Assembly (NCBI GenBank): GCA_905397405.1
Contig: CAJPVJ010000006.1
Coordinates: 1-64,000, forward strand
From: Oppiella nova
Taxonomy: Eukaryota; Arthropoda; Arachnida; Sarcoptiformes; Oppiidae
Length of the DNA: 64,000 nt
Direction: 5' to 3'
Below the pieces are notes generated by a model, which made no database searches, was not told the DNA's origin, and saw only the letters and a program-made list of their open reading frames with translations. How positions within the stretch are numbered: the first letter of the stretch is position 1; each line of letters opens with the position of its first letter. A program made the position numbers and the translations under genes. This document shows positions 1 through 8,111 of the stretch, piece by piece.

Positions 1-560
1 GACGTCGCTGAAAAGGGTGCATAGACAGTACCTTTTCCTTTTAGATCAACTTTTGGTGGAATTCCTGCAATCAATTGAACAGCAACATTGTCGGTGACAT
101 TATAAGTAAACATCATACCTAACGTGTCTACATCCTCAACTTCCAAACCAGCATCCGCTGACCAGTTGGCAATCCCATTGATTTCAGCAATTCCTGTTAA
201 TTGGTCGATTAAGGTTGGGTCTTCTGCCATGATTACATCCAGCAGATCATCAAATAAATATCGTCCTTCTTCATTACTTGGTGCATTGAGCAAGCTAATT
301 AGGTTGGGATCCATCGCATCAATACGCGATTGATCGAGATTATCTATAATCGTTTGGCCTGAAATTACGCCCACAGCCGCTTTGGTACCATTACCCACAG
401 AGGTGTTAATCCTAAAAGGTTGTGCTTTCCCCATTGATGACATATGTAACCAACCTGAAGAAACCGAGAAGCGTTTAAAATCTTCAGCTTGGCTTATTCC
501 CGCTATACAAAAGAGTGAGGTTGTAACGATGGCTTTTTGAAAGATCTTTTTTGTTTTCAC
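1..560 (-). CDS. OmpW-family outer membrane protein (3' end outside window)
   Basis: This is the N-terminal part of an exported beta-barrel protein of the OmpW/AlkL type, which form small eight-stranded outer-membrane channels for hydrophobic molecules. About 186 codons are open to the window edge, so the C-terminal strands are missing. Translation from GTG at 558-560 gives a Lys-rich start, a hydrophobic signal segment and a likely cleavage after SQA. The next part, with VSSGWLHM, GKAQPF and later YNVTDNVAVQL and GIPPKVDLKGKG, is the usual OmpW pattern. The GTG start is preferred because AAGGA lies 9 bases upstream. An ATG at 568-570 is in another frame that stops quickly. The family call is fairly sure; the substrate is unknown. 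Confidence 0.8.
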   Translation of the reverse strand, partial: MKTKKIFQKAIVTTSLFCIAGISQAEDFKRFSVSSGWLHMSSMGKAQPFRINTSVGNGTKAAVGVISGQTIIDNLDQSRIDAMDPNLISLLNAPSNEEGRYLFDDLLDVIMAEDPTLIDQLTGIAEINGIANWSADAGLEVEDVDTLGMMFTYNVTDNVAVQLIAGIPPKVDLKGKGTVYAPFSAT

Positions 561-1026
561 TTGAATTCATCCTTTTTAAATACAATCACTGTCTTCTTGA
601 CAATGAGATTATTAAAATTACATAAAACAACCAATAAGTAGAGTAAAAACTCTAATTTAAAAATAGTATTAAGACTTAAAAGTTAATAATTAATGATTGA
701 AAAGTAATATAAAAAACATAAAATCATAGAGTTGTTTGAAAATAATGTATTTTTAAGTATATTTTTCATATAAATAAAGTATTACAAAATAGTGACATAG
801 TTTTACTTTTTGATAAATTTACTTTACTTTTGATTATATTAAAAAAATTACAGCATAGATTAGTAAATCTAAATTTAATTATTATTCATATAATATTTTG
901 GTGAATTATCGATATAAGTTGTATTATTTTTCCATCTATAAAATACAACTTATAAAGAAATTAACTATTATAAAATAGCGAATAAAGCATAAAATGATCA
1001 GTTAATGCCTATTGATTTGCATTTAT
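561..1026. other. AT-rich intergenic region with a 12-bp inverted repeat
   Basis: This stretch upstream of the OmpW-like gene is very AT-rich and has no convincing ORF. Its distal part holds a perfect 12-bp inverted repeat (914-925 and 942-953, arms ATAAGTTGTATT and AATACAACTTAT, 16-base loop). The porin promoter must lie in the proximal part, but I could not assign -35 and -10 boxes with confidence. Confidence 0.5.
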
Positions 1027-1455
1027 TTAAAATCCAATACATGTGATTATGATTTGAATCGCCAAAATAATAAGACAGATTATTCCAACAGCATAAGAAA
1101 TACTGCGCCATGGTTGCATTGCACTGAGATAGGTGATTGTATGTGTGATTCTTGCAATCGTAAAAATACAAAAGATCCAGACAATAAAATCACTATTTAG
1201 GTTTAATGCAATACAAAGCCCTCCAAACACCCAAAACACGGGAATACTTTCTAAATCATTTGCCCAAGCTTGGCTGGCTCTGGTTACTTGTGGCAGCTCT
1301 TCGGGTCGGGCTTGGACACTGACAAAATTAGCATCTTCGGCATTTTTAAACGCTTTATTCTTTATACGATAAAATCCTTGATAACAAGAGATTACAAGCA
1401 TTTTAAAAAAAAGCAAAACCACACAAAATGCATAGATATGTAGTAGATTATTCAT
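1027..1455 (-). CDS. MAPEG-family membrane protein
   Basis: This 142-residue protein looks like a membrane-associated eicosanoid/glutathione metabolism (MAPEG) protein, a four-helix inner-membrane fold that includes microsomal glutathione S-transferases. Hydrophobic helices lie near residues 5-25, 72-92, 92-110 and 120-140. The loop after helix 1 carries the MGST1-like run of basic residues and AEDANF, followed by R-A-x-x-A-x-x-N-D-L-E, the family's most conserved stretch. The ATG at 1455 has GGGGATC just upstream. It is a single gene with no obvious operon partner. Family membership is likely; enzymatic activity cannot be inferred. Confidence 0.75.
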   Translation of the reverse strand: MNNLLHIYAFCVVLLFFKMLVISCYQGFYRIKNKAFKNAEDANFVSVQARPEELPQVTRASQAWANDLESIPVFWVFGGLCIALNLNSDFIVWIFCIFTIARITHTITYLSAMQPWRSISYAVGIICLIILAIQIIITCIGF

Positions 1456-1760
1456 AGATCCCCATTTATTTTATATGCTTTAGATGTATTTAATTAAGTG
1501 TATCTATTTAAAGTGATTTTTAAACTTTGTCGAGAGAAATTTTTAGAAGCAGTTTTAATGCTTGATGGCTCTGATTTATTTTTTGGTGAGAATGACTGAA
1601 ATAGAATCGAATGATTAGAAACTTAACCACAATTGAAAATTAATCGAGTGCTTTTAACGATGATCTAAGGTTTGAGTCAGTGAGAGCTGTTGCTGAATGT
1701 GTTGCGGTATACGATGATCTAGTCAGATTTGTGGCTATTGAGTGGGAATAGTATGCAGTG

Positions 1761-1856
1761 TTACTTTTTTCGTTTTTCTAAATAAATTTCAAATATGCTC
1801 CATGTGCAAATCAAAACAAAGACTAAGGCACTTACGCCAAATAGAGGCATCAACAT
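1761..1856 (-). CDS. Putative 31-residue single-pass membrane microprotein
   Basis: A short ORF begins at ATG 1856-1854 and ends at TAA 1763-1761. It is preceded by AAAAGGATTGCAAT, which gives AAGGA at good spacing. The product starts MLMPLFGVSALVFVLIC, continues as one hydrophobic helix of about 20 residues, and ends in a charged tail (EIYLEKRKK). This hydrophobic-then-basic layout fits a small inner-membrane protein with a cytoplasmic C terminus. It sits alone in a gap of about 745 bases between the MAPEG gene and the acyltransferase gene. I do not recognise a family and propose no function. Support is the ribosome site plus composition only. Confidence 0.55.
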   Translation of the reverse strand: MLMPLFGVSALVFVLICTWSIFEIYLEKRKK

Positions 1857-2201
1857 ATTGCAATCCTTTTGCAGGTAAAATTTTGAGCTTATGGCGCAAT
1901 CAAGACTAAAGTCTAAATGATTTTGACAAGATAAAAATATTGATTTGAGTCTTATTATTGAGATTATGATTTATATGGATGTTTTTTATGAAAAATTTAT
2001 ATTTTTGTTCTAGAGGAAGTTAGATGATATTGGTGCGTTTAACGGTTTTCTATTTTAAGCATACATTTTGGTGTAGCAAAACAAGTGTTTAAAATGACAA
2101 AAATAAATATACAAATGTAAAAAATAAGCACAATAGAGATTGTCTTTTTAAGCTTTTACTCGGACAATTCGCAAATTATGATTTTATGATGTCAGGTATT
2201 T
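1857..2201. other. Intergenic region
   Basis: This AT-rich gap between the divergent microprotein and the acyltransferase gene has no ORF with a credible ribosome site. It should contain promoters for both directions, but no clear sigma-70 box pair stands out. Confidence 0.4.
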
Positions 2202-2765
2202 ATGAAAAAGATGTTGGGAGAACTTACTTTTAAGCTCTCAGGTTGGTCATATGAAGTTGATCAAAGTGTATTAGAAAAAAAACAAGTCATCATCGGTTTT
2301 GAACATACATCCATGATGGATGCTGTGTTGTCATTGGCAATTTTTCAAATTCATGACATTAAAATCCATACTTTAATTAAAAAAGAATTATTTAAAGGTC
2401 CTTTAAAACCGATTTTAGAAAAAATTGGTGGTATTCCTGTAGACCGTAAGTCAAACAAAGATATCGTTTCACAAATGGTTGATCTGTTTCAGAGTAATGA
2501 AGAATTTAATTTGGTGATTGCGCCAGAAGCGACTCGCGCAGAACGTGGGCAAGCACGTAAACCGATCCGTACTGGTTTTTGGCATATCGCAAAAGCAGCT
2601 GGTGTTCCTATTGTTTTAATGTATGCAAACTCAAAAACAAAACAGGGTGGGATCTTTGGAAAAATTTACCCAACAGATCTAGATCAAGACTTAGCAGAAA
2701 TTAAACGTCTATATAAACAACATACAGGGCTCGATATTGTGATTCCTGAAGCAAAAAATTCTTAA
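2202..2765 (+). CDS. 1-acylglycerol-3-phosphate acyltransferase family protein
   Basis: This 187-residue protein belongs to the PlsC/lysophospholipid acyltransferase superfamily, which transfers acyl groups to lysophosphatidate or related lipids at the inner membrane. The catalytic HxxxxD motif is H35-TSMM-D40. Motif II is GGIPVDR at 76-82, and motif III is PEATR at 108-112, with Ala in place of the usual Gly of PEGTR. It is shorter than E. coli PlsC (245 residues) and lacks an obvious N-terminal membrane helix, as in many small paralogues. An AGG lies 5-6 bases before the ATG. A stem-loop separates it from yebC. Superfamily assignment is strong; the acceptor lipid is unknown. Confidence 0.85.
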   Translation: MKKMLGELTFKLSGWSYEVDQSVLEKKQVIIGFEHTSMMDAVLSLAIFQIHDIKIHTLIKKELFKGPLKPILEKIGGIPVDRKSNKDIVSQMVDLFQSNEEFNLVIAPEATRAERGQARKPIRTGFWHIAKAAGVPIVLMYANSKTKQGGIFGKIYPTDLDQDLAEIKRLYKQHTGLDIVIPEAKNS

Positions 2766-2784
2766 TTTGCATTAAATCTAAAAA

Positions 2785-2814
2785 ATAAGCACTTTCTCAT
2801 AAAAAAGTGCTTAT
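2785..2814 (+). terminator. Stem-loop between the acyltransferase gene and yebC
   Basis: A perfect 11-bp stem (ATAAGCACTTT, 2785-2795; AAAGTGCTTAT, 2804-2814) with an 8-base loop lies 20 bases after the stop codon. It has no T-run on the + side, so it may be a weak or factor-assisted terminator or a processing hairpin. Confidence 0.45.
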
Positions 2815-2871
2815 GGTAGAATTGTCGCAATTTGATATGGCATAAAGCCAATCTACAGGAGCATATTTCGC

Positions 2872-3621
2872 ATGGCGGGTCATTCCAAGTGGGCCAATAT
2901 TAAGCATCGTAAAGCAAAACAAGATGCAAGTCGTGGTAAAGTCTTTACCAAATATATCCGTGAATTAACCACAGCAGCAAGACTTGGCGGTCCTGATGTG
3001 GGAAGTAACCCTCGTCTACGTGCTGTTGTCGAAAAAGCACTTTCAGTGAATATGACACGTGACACGATCAACCGTGCTATCCAACGTGGTGCTGGTGGTG
3101 AAGACAACGATGATTTAAAAGAAGTCACTTATGAAGGTTATGGTGTGGGTGGTGTTGCGGTTATCGTAGAAACCATGACAGATAACCTTAATCGTACTGT
3201 GCCTGATGTACGTCATTGTTTTTCTAAAACCAATGGTAACTTAGGTACTGCGGGTTCAGTGGCATACATGTTTACCAAACGTGGTGAGATTACTTTTGAA
3301 GATGTTTCTTTGGAAGATAAAATCATGGACGTGGCTTTGGAAGCTGGTGCTGAAGATATCGAAGTGAACGAAGATGAAATCTTAGTAATCACTACACCAG
3401 AAAGTTTTGGTGATGTACAAGATGCTTTGACTGCTGCTGGTTTAAAATCTGATAATGCAGAAGTGGTCATGAGCCCATCAACAAAAGCATTGATTGCTGA
3501 TGTGGATCAAGCAAAACTCATTGTGAAAATGATTGATATGTTTGAAGATCTTGATGATGTTCAAAACGTATATACCAATGTTGAATTCACAGATGAAGTA
3601 TTGGCTGAATTAGACAGTTAA
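2872..3621 (+). CDS. yebC: YebC/PmpR-family regulator or translation factor
   Basis: This is the full 249-residue YebC/TACO1 family protein, with the invariant start [19 protein letters not shown] and the three-domain length typical of the family. Members were annotated as DNA-binding regulators (PmpR in Pseudomonas). More recent work links YebC to helping ribosomes through polyproline stretches. Conserved stretches include [12 protein letters not shown] near residue 40, EGYGPGG-like EGYGVGG near 87, and the acidic C-terminal [10 protein letters not shown] motif. The ATG has AGGAGC 7-12 bases upstream. In many bacteria yebC precedes ruvC; here it stands alone and is followed by a clear terminator. 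Confidence 0.95.
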   Translation: MAGHSKWANIKHRKAKQDASRGKVFTKYIRELTTAARLGGPDVGSNPRLRAVVEKALSVNMTRDTINRAIQRGAGGEDNDDLKEVTYEGYGVGGVAVIVETMTDNLNRTVPDVRHCFSKTNGNLGTAGSVAYMFTKRGEITFEDVSLEDKIMDVALEAGAEDIEVNEDEILVITTPESFGDVQDALTAAGLKSDNAEVVMSPSTKALIADVDQAKLIVKMIDMFEDLDDVQNVYTNVEFTDEVLAELDS

Positions 3622-3640
3622 GTCTGATTTGAGTTGATAA

Positions 3641-3665
3641 AACGCACCTTTGGGTGCGTTTTTTA
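3641..3665 (+). terminator. Rho-independent terminator of yebC
   Basis: An 8-bp stem (AACGCACC, 3641-3648; GGTGCGTT, 3653-3660) with loop TTTG is followed by TTTTATT. It begins 20 bases after the yebC stop. Confidence 0.9.
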
Positions 3666-3675
3666 TTGAGAGAAT

Positions 3676-4149
3676 TTATTGCTGGTTTAAAACAGCGGAA
3701 ATAAATTTATTTTTTTCAATCCGATAATCGATCATATCTAAATTTTCACAACGCTTTTTTAGATTATTGTACGTTTGCACCAGTTCAGGCGATTGCCTGA
3801 GTCGATCTCTAAACTTAATAAATGACTCAAATTCAGAACCTTTGACAACCAGTTGAAAGGCGACATCATCACCATTGAGCGATTCCAACATACACAGTTG
3901 ATCCGTTCTCAGTGTTGCTAATTTTTCTTGAAAATTTAAGCCATAAAGTTTTTGAATTGCATCATTAAATTCAGATTGATCCACTGCAATATAAATGTCT
4001 AAATCTCCTTTAGAGATTGCATTTGGAATCGAAGAGGCGCCAATGTGCTCAATCTCTGCATTGGTTAAAAGTGCTTTGATTTGAGTTTGATAATACGCAA
4101 ACCGTGCATGACATAGTGGTTGATATTCTTCGGCTAAATAAAATCTCAT
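3676..4149 (-). CDS. GrpB-family nucleotidyltransferase-like protein
   Basis: This protein of about 157 residues matches the GrpB/UPF0157 family, which has the nucleotidyltransferase fold. The active-site-like pattern is IEHIGASSIPNAISKGDLDI near residues 33-52: a G-x-S-S turn followed by two aspartates two residues apart, as in polymerase-beta-type enzymes. An upstream in-frame ATG at 4161 is possible. I prefer the ATG at 4149 because GGAT sits about 6 bases upstream and MRFY resembles family N termini. The gene is convergent with yebC across its terminator. The biological substrate of this family is not known. Confidence 0.75.
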   Translation of the reverse strand: MRFYLAEEYQPLCHARFAYYQTQIKALLTNAEIEHIGASSIPNAISKGDLDIYIAVDQSEFNDAIQKLYGLNFQEKLATLRTDQLCMLESLNGDDVAFQLVVKGSEFESFIKFRDRLRQSPELVQTYNNLKKRCENLDMIDYRIEKNKFISAVLNQQ

Positions 4150-4313
4150 AAAAAGATCCATTCAAATACAATGTGATATCTTTGATTTTTAAATTCTACT
4201 TATTTAAAACATCATAAAACCAATGTTTAAGACCAATGAGAGTAGCTTTGCTTCGTAAACTTTTAAGTCCATTCTATTCATCGTGTGGAAACTAAACGGA
4301 CTCAATACATAAT

Positions 4314-4787
4314 TTAAATTCGATTGAGTAGGCCAGTACAATTAAACACGCGTTTATATTCTTTAATCACAAAGCTTGAATGTAGTGCAACCACGTGCTC
4401 AATTTTACCAATACGTTTGAGTAAAATTTCACTGTAATTCTCCATATCTTTTGCGATAACTTCGACAAGGAAATCAGCAGTTTGCCCAGTCACTAAAAAG
4501 GCGTTAATCACTTCAGGGATGTTTTCGAGTTCTTCTAAAAATTTAGCAAATGTATCAGTATCATGTTTACTTAGGGAAATTTGTAAAATGACATGTAATT
4601 TAAAGCCTAATTTTTCAAAATTAATATCACGCTTTAGATTGGTCATGATATCGGTTTCGATCAAGTGTTTGATACGACGATGGACAGAACTTACCGACAG
4701 GTTAATACGTTCTGACAATTCATTTAGATTGATGTCTTCATGGGTTAAAATTTCTAAAATTTGTTTGTCGTAACGATCCAGTTCCAT
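4314..4787 (-). CDS. Lrp/AsnC-family transcriptional regulator
   Basis: This 157-residue protein has the Lrp/AsnC layout. An N-terminal winged helix-turn-helix spans residues 1-60 (LDRYDKQILEIL, then LSERINLSVSSVHRRIKHL as the recognition region). A RAM/ligand domain follows to about residue 145 (VNAFLVTGQTADFLVEVIAKDMENY). Such proteins sense amino acids and control amino-acid uptake or catabolism. The typical target is a neighbouring divergent gene, but the one here, a MoeB-type enzyme about 300 bases away, is not an obvious target. Start ATG at 4787 is supported by the HTH beginning at once. The ligand is unknown. Confidence 0.9.
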   Translation of the reverse strand: MELDRYDKQILEILTHEDINLNELSERINLSVSSVHRRIKHLIETDIMTNLKRDINFEKLGFKLHVILQISLSKHDTDTFAKFLEELENIPEVINAFLVTGQTADFLVEVIAKDMENYSEILLKRIGKIEHVVALHSSFVIKEYKRVFNCTGLLNRI

Positions 4788-5086
4788 ATTTTTATCCAGC
4801 TTGAAAAAATTTTCTGTATTAATGTAGATTGATTTTTATAGTTTTTCAATATTTGAATCATTTTTGAGAATAAATATCATAAAATGCTAGGTTATGGAAA
4901 ATGAAACAGTTTAAATCTGATTGTATACTGTGTTGAACCATATCATGATGATTTTGCAAATGACCTGTTGAAAACATTGAGCGAATTGCTAAAACTTAAG
5001 CCAAAGGATTAAAGATTATTTTTAGTTATTGCTCCTCTATAAAATTTTTACTTTATACTGATTAAAATTGAAAAGTTTATCCACCA

Positions 5087-5869
5087 ATGCTTGAACACGA
5101 TCTAGAACTTACCGAATCTGAAATGCATCTCTATTCCCGTCAAATTCTGCTGGATGGTTGGGATATTGAGGCACAGGAAAAATTAAAACTCGCCAATGTG
5201 CTGATTATTGGTTGCGGTGGAATAGGGTGTACCACTGCCGAATTGTTGGCGCGTGCAGGTGTTGGAAAAATTAGTCTGATCGATGCTGATACTGTAGAAA
5301 TCAGTAATTTACAAAGACAAATTGCCTATATTGCGCAAGATGTCGGGTTTTATAAATCGGAGATCTTGGCCAAGAGATTGCAAACAATTAATCCTTTTAT
5401 CCAAGTGGAAAGCTATACCAGTAAATTGGATGAAAATAATGCGCAGGCATTGATTGCTCAGCAAGATTTAGTCTTAGATGGTTGCGATAATTTTACCACC
5501 CGTTATCTGGTGAACCACATCTGTACCCAGCTGCATATCCCGCTGATTAGTGCGTCTGCGATTGGTTTCCAAGGTCAGCTTTTTATGGTTGAAGGTGACT
5601 CAGCTTGTTATGAATGCTTATTTCCCAAAGCGCAACGACATAATGAAAGTCTACGTTGTGCTGATTCAGGTGTATTGGCCACCACACCCAATGTCATGGC
5701 AAGTTTACAGGCACATCATGCACTTCTATATTTAGGTTTAGCAAAAACCCCATTGAAACAAAAACTGATGCTTTGGGATGGATTAACAATGAAACAACGA
5801 ATTTTAGCCTTTGAAAAAGATAGAGATTGTACAAACTGTCAGGCAAGCCATACTGCAAATGCTGATTAA
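5087..5869 (+). CDS. moeB: MoeB/ThiF/HesA-family adenylyltransferase
   Basis: This 260-residue E1-like enzyme activates the C-terminal glycine of a sulfur-carrier protein (MoaD or ThiS) by adenylation, for molybdopterin or thiazole synthesis. Visible motifs are GCGGIG at 42-47 (ATP loop), DADTVEISNLQRQ at 66-78, and the zinc-binding CYEC and CTNC pairs in the C-terminal third. CADSGVLATTPNVMASLQA closely follows the E. coli MoeB pattern. No moaD or thiS lies beside it, so MoeB rather than ThiF is inferred from the C-terminal resemblance. The ATG at 5087 has no clear Shine-Dalgarno; ATG at codon 13 is an alternative. The next gene follows 39 bases later and may be co-transcribed. Confidence 0.85.
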   Translation: MLEHDLELTESEMHLYSRQILLDGWDIEAQEKLKLANVLIIGCGGIGCTTAELLARAGVGKISLIDADTVEISNLQRQIAYIAQDVGFYKSEILAKRLQTINPFIQVESYTSKLDENNAQALIAQQDLVLDGCDNFTTRYLVNHICTQLHIPLISASAIGFQGQLFMVEGDSACYECLFPKAQRHNESLRCADSGVLATTPNVMASLQAHHALLYLGLAKTPLKQKLMLWDGLTMKQRILAFEKDRDCTNCQASHTANAD

Positions 5870-5908
5870 TTTGCTACACTTATACAAATTCAATTTAATG
5901 TTGACATT

Positions 5909-7207
5909 ATGAAAAATAATATCTTTTTAGATGGTCTGCGTTCAGTTGCCCGAGTTGGGGAAACTGCCGTTATCGCAGCCAAAGCTGGCATTAAATACGC
6001 CACTGAAAAACCAAGTAATGCCAAACTGATGCGTGAAACTTTTGAATCATTAGGCTCAACTTATATTAAATTGGGTCAATTTATTGCCAGTACACCATCT
6101 TTATTTCCTCGTGAATATGTTGAAGAGTTTCAAGGCTGTTTAGATCAAACGCCTTATTTACCTTTTAGCTATGTTCAAGACGTGTTGGAACAAGAATTTG
6201 CTGGACGTAATTTAAGTGAAATCTTTGCATCCATCGATGAAAAGCCTCTTGCTTCAGCATCCATTGCTCAGGTTCATGCGGCCAAATTGGTGACCGGTGA
6301 AGATGTTGTAATTAAAGTGCAAAAACCAGGTGTAGAAACTATTCTTTATACCGATTTAAATGTATTGCATTGGGCAACAAAGGTGTTGGAAAAAGCAATT
6401 CCAAAAGTAAAATTCGCTTCATTAGCCGATATTGTTGATGAAATTAAAACACGGATGGTACGTGAAGTTGATTTTATTGAAGAAGCACAAAATTTAGATG
6501 ATTTTGTGAATTATCTCAATGTGTCGCAAAACACCGCAGCAACAGCACCAAAGGTCTATCATCAATTTTCAACACGTCGTGTACTTACCATGCAACGCTT
6601 GTATGGCGTGCCACTGACTGATTTTGATGTGGTGAGAAAGGTCGCGAAAGATCCATCTCAAGTGCTGATTACCGCCATGAATACTTGGTTTGGTAGTTTG
6701 ATGTTATGCCAGTCTTTCCATGCTGATTTGCATGCAGGTAATCTGATGTTGCTTGAAGATGGCCGTATTGGTTTTATTGATTTTGGTATCGTTGGACAGT
6801 TAAAACCTGAAGTTTGGCAAGCATGTATGGCATTTATGGATGCTTTGCAAAAGACTGATTACAAGTTGATGGCTGAAAATATGTTGGGTATGGGCATGAC
6901 CAGTACTCAAGTCGACACTCAGGTTTTGGCAGAAGATTTAGAACGTTTATTTAGTGGGGTACTGCTTGCGGATCCACAAAAAATTATGACGTCAAACCCA
7001 TCTGATTTAAATGACATCATGATGGACATGGTGGGTGTAGGCGAGCGTCATGGTATTCGTTTCCCACGTGACTTCGCCTTATTATTTAAGCAAATGCTCT
7101 ATTTTGATCGTTTTATGCGTGTTCTTGCGCCATATACCGATATTTATGCTGACCAACGTTTACAGATGGTGCAAAATATTGATCCTGTGTCGCTGTTAAA
7201 ACATTGA
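5909..7207 (+). CDS. ABC1/UbiB (AarF) family atypical kinase
   Basis: This 432-residue protein is a UbiB/ABC1-family atypical kinase, a group tied to ubiquinone synthesis and lipid handling. The family-specific KxGQ motif is KLGQ at 54-57. An Ala-rich nucleotide loop follows (PLASASIAQVHAAKL), then VIKVQKPGVE with the invariant lysine. The catalytic block FHADLHAGNLMLLEDGRIGFIDFG lies near residues 270-293. It is about 110 residues shorter than E. coli UbiB and has no evident C-terminal transmembrane pair. It may therefore be a soluble paralogue rather than the ubiE-operon UbiB, so I give no symbol. Confidence 0.85.
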   Translation: MKNNIFLDGLRSVARVGETAVIAAKAGIKYATEKPSNAKLMRETFESLGSTYIKLGQFIASTPSLFPREYVEEFQGCLDQTPYLPFSYVQDVLEQEFAGRNLSEIFASIDEKPLASASIAQVHAAKLVTGEDVVIKVQKPGVETILYTDLNVLHWATKVLEKAIPKVKFASLADIVDEIKTRMVREVDFIEEAQNLDDFVNYLNVSQNTAATAPKVYHQFSTRRVLTMQRLYGVPLTDFDVVRKVAKDPSQVLITAMNTWFGSLMLCQSFHADLHAGNLMLLEDGRIGFIDFGIVGQLKPEVWQACMAFMDALQKTDYKLMAENMLGMGMTSTQVDTQVLAEDLERLFSGVLLADPQKIMTSNPSDLNDIMMDMVGVGERHGIRFPRDFALLFKQMLYFDRFMRVLAPYTDIYADQRLQMVQNIDPVSLLKH

Positions 7208-7264
7208 TATAGATGTTTTCCCTTTGTGAAAAACTGGCTAGGTCTGATTGTATAATCTTACTTG

Positions 7265-7290
7265 GCCCTTTTTTAAAAGGGCATTTTTTA
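7265..7290 (+). terminator. Rho-independent terminator between the ABC1 gene and folB
   Basis: An 8-bp stem (GCCCTTTT, 7265-7272; AAAAGGGC, 7275-7282) is followed by ATTTTTTATTT. It should separate the moeB/ABC1 transcript from folB-folK. Confidence 0.8.
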
Positions 7291-7315
7291 TTTAAATTGA
7301 GAATTTATAAACGTC

Positions 7316-7696
7316 ATGGATGCAATTATCATTGAAGGGTTGAAAGTTGAGACGGTGATTGGCTGCTTCAATTGGGAACGGCAAATTATCCAACCTTTAA
7401 TGTTGGATCTCCACATTCAAACCAGTTTAGAACAAGCGTCTAACTCAGATGAATTGGTCGATACGTTGAACTATGCAGAAATTTGTGAAATTTCTGCCAA
7501 AGTGATTCAAGATGCTGCGCCAAAATTGATCGAACATGCGGCCAAATTGGTGTTGAATACGCTTTTCTCTACCTTTCCACCTATTGAATCGATTATGATT
7601 ACGATCCGTAAGCCTGCCATTATCCCGCAAGCAAATTCTGTAGGAATTCGTCTTGAACGACACCGAAATGATATTCGCCCTAGCTCTAGCGAGTAA
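7316..7696 (+). CDS. folB: Dihydroneopterin aldolase
   Basis: This 126-residue protein is FolB, which cleaves 7,8-dihydroneopterin to 6-hydroxymethyl-dihydropterin and glycolaldehyde in folate synthesis. The pterin-binding GCFNWERQ block (residues 16-23) includes the conserved glutamate. SDELVDTLNYAEICE (about 44-58), LIEHAAKLV and the catalytic-lysine strand IRKPAIIP near residue 100 all follow the family. Its last 44 bases overlap the folK-like gene in another frame, so the two are probably translated together. Length and motifs are normal for the family. Confidence 0.95.
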   Translation: MDAIIIEGLKVETVIGCFNWERQIIQPLMLDLHIQTSLEQASNSDELVDTLNYAEICEISAKVIQDAAPKLIEHAAKLVLNTLFSTFPPIESIMITIRKPAIIPQANSVGIRLERHRNDIRPSSSE

Positions 7697-8084
7697 TCGC
7701 GATCCACAACAAAATTTTCAAAAAGCATTTGCTCAGATTGCCCATTTGGGAATGGTGTCATTTTCTCCAATCTATTTGATTCCATGCCGTGATGGAATTG
7801 GTGCAGATTATTGGAATGCTGCATGTTTGGTTCAAAGTCAGCTGTCTGTAGATGAAATGCTGTCTTTATTAAAAAAGATGGAAGCAGACTCAGGTCGTGT
7901 ACGCCCATCACATCAAATTTCCTTGGATATTGATCTCATTGCATGGGGATCTCATTTAACTGCAATGCAATTTAATCCAAAGAAACTACCATTGGCGTTG
8001 GATGTTAAAGTGCCGATGTCTGATCTTTGGGAAGATGCATTATTCAAACATTCCGCAGATCAATTTCCAGTTATCATTTTATAG
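7653..8084 (+). CDS. FolK-like (HPPK) pyrophosphokinase, possibly divergent
   Basis: This 143-residue protein resembles 6-hydroxymethyl-dihydropterin pyrophosphokinase, the step after FolB. Family marks are ALASNR near residues 10-15 (normally GSN), GRVR at 81-84, and LDID at 91-94 giving two metal-binding aspartates. Between GRVR and LDID the family normally has a longer loop ending in P-R-T. Here it is PSHQIS, so the arginine equivalent to E. coli Arg92 is absent. The protein is also about 15 residues short. Start TTG 7653 is preferred because AGGA lies 7 bases upstream; ATG 7668 is the alternative. It may be a degenerate paralogue with the main folK elsewhere. Confidence 0.75.
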   Translation: MNDTEMIFALALASNRDPQQNFQKAFAQIAHLGMVSFSPIYLIPCRDGIGADYWNAACLVQSQLSVDEMLSLLKKMEADSGRVRPSHQISLDIDLIAWGSHLTAMQFNPKKLPLALDVKVPMSDLWEDALFKHSADQFPVIIL

Positions 8085-8111
8085 TCTTTAAAATAAATAG
8101 GTTAAAAAACA

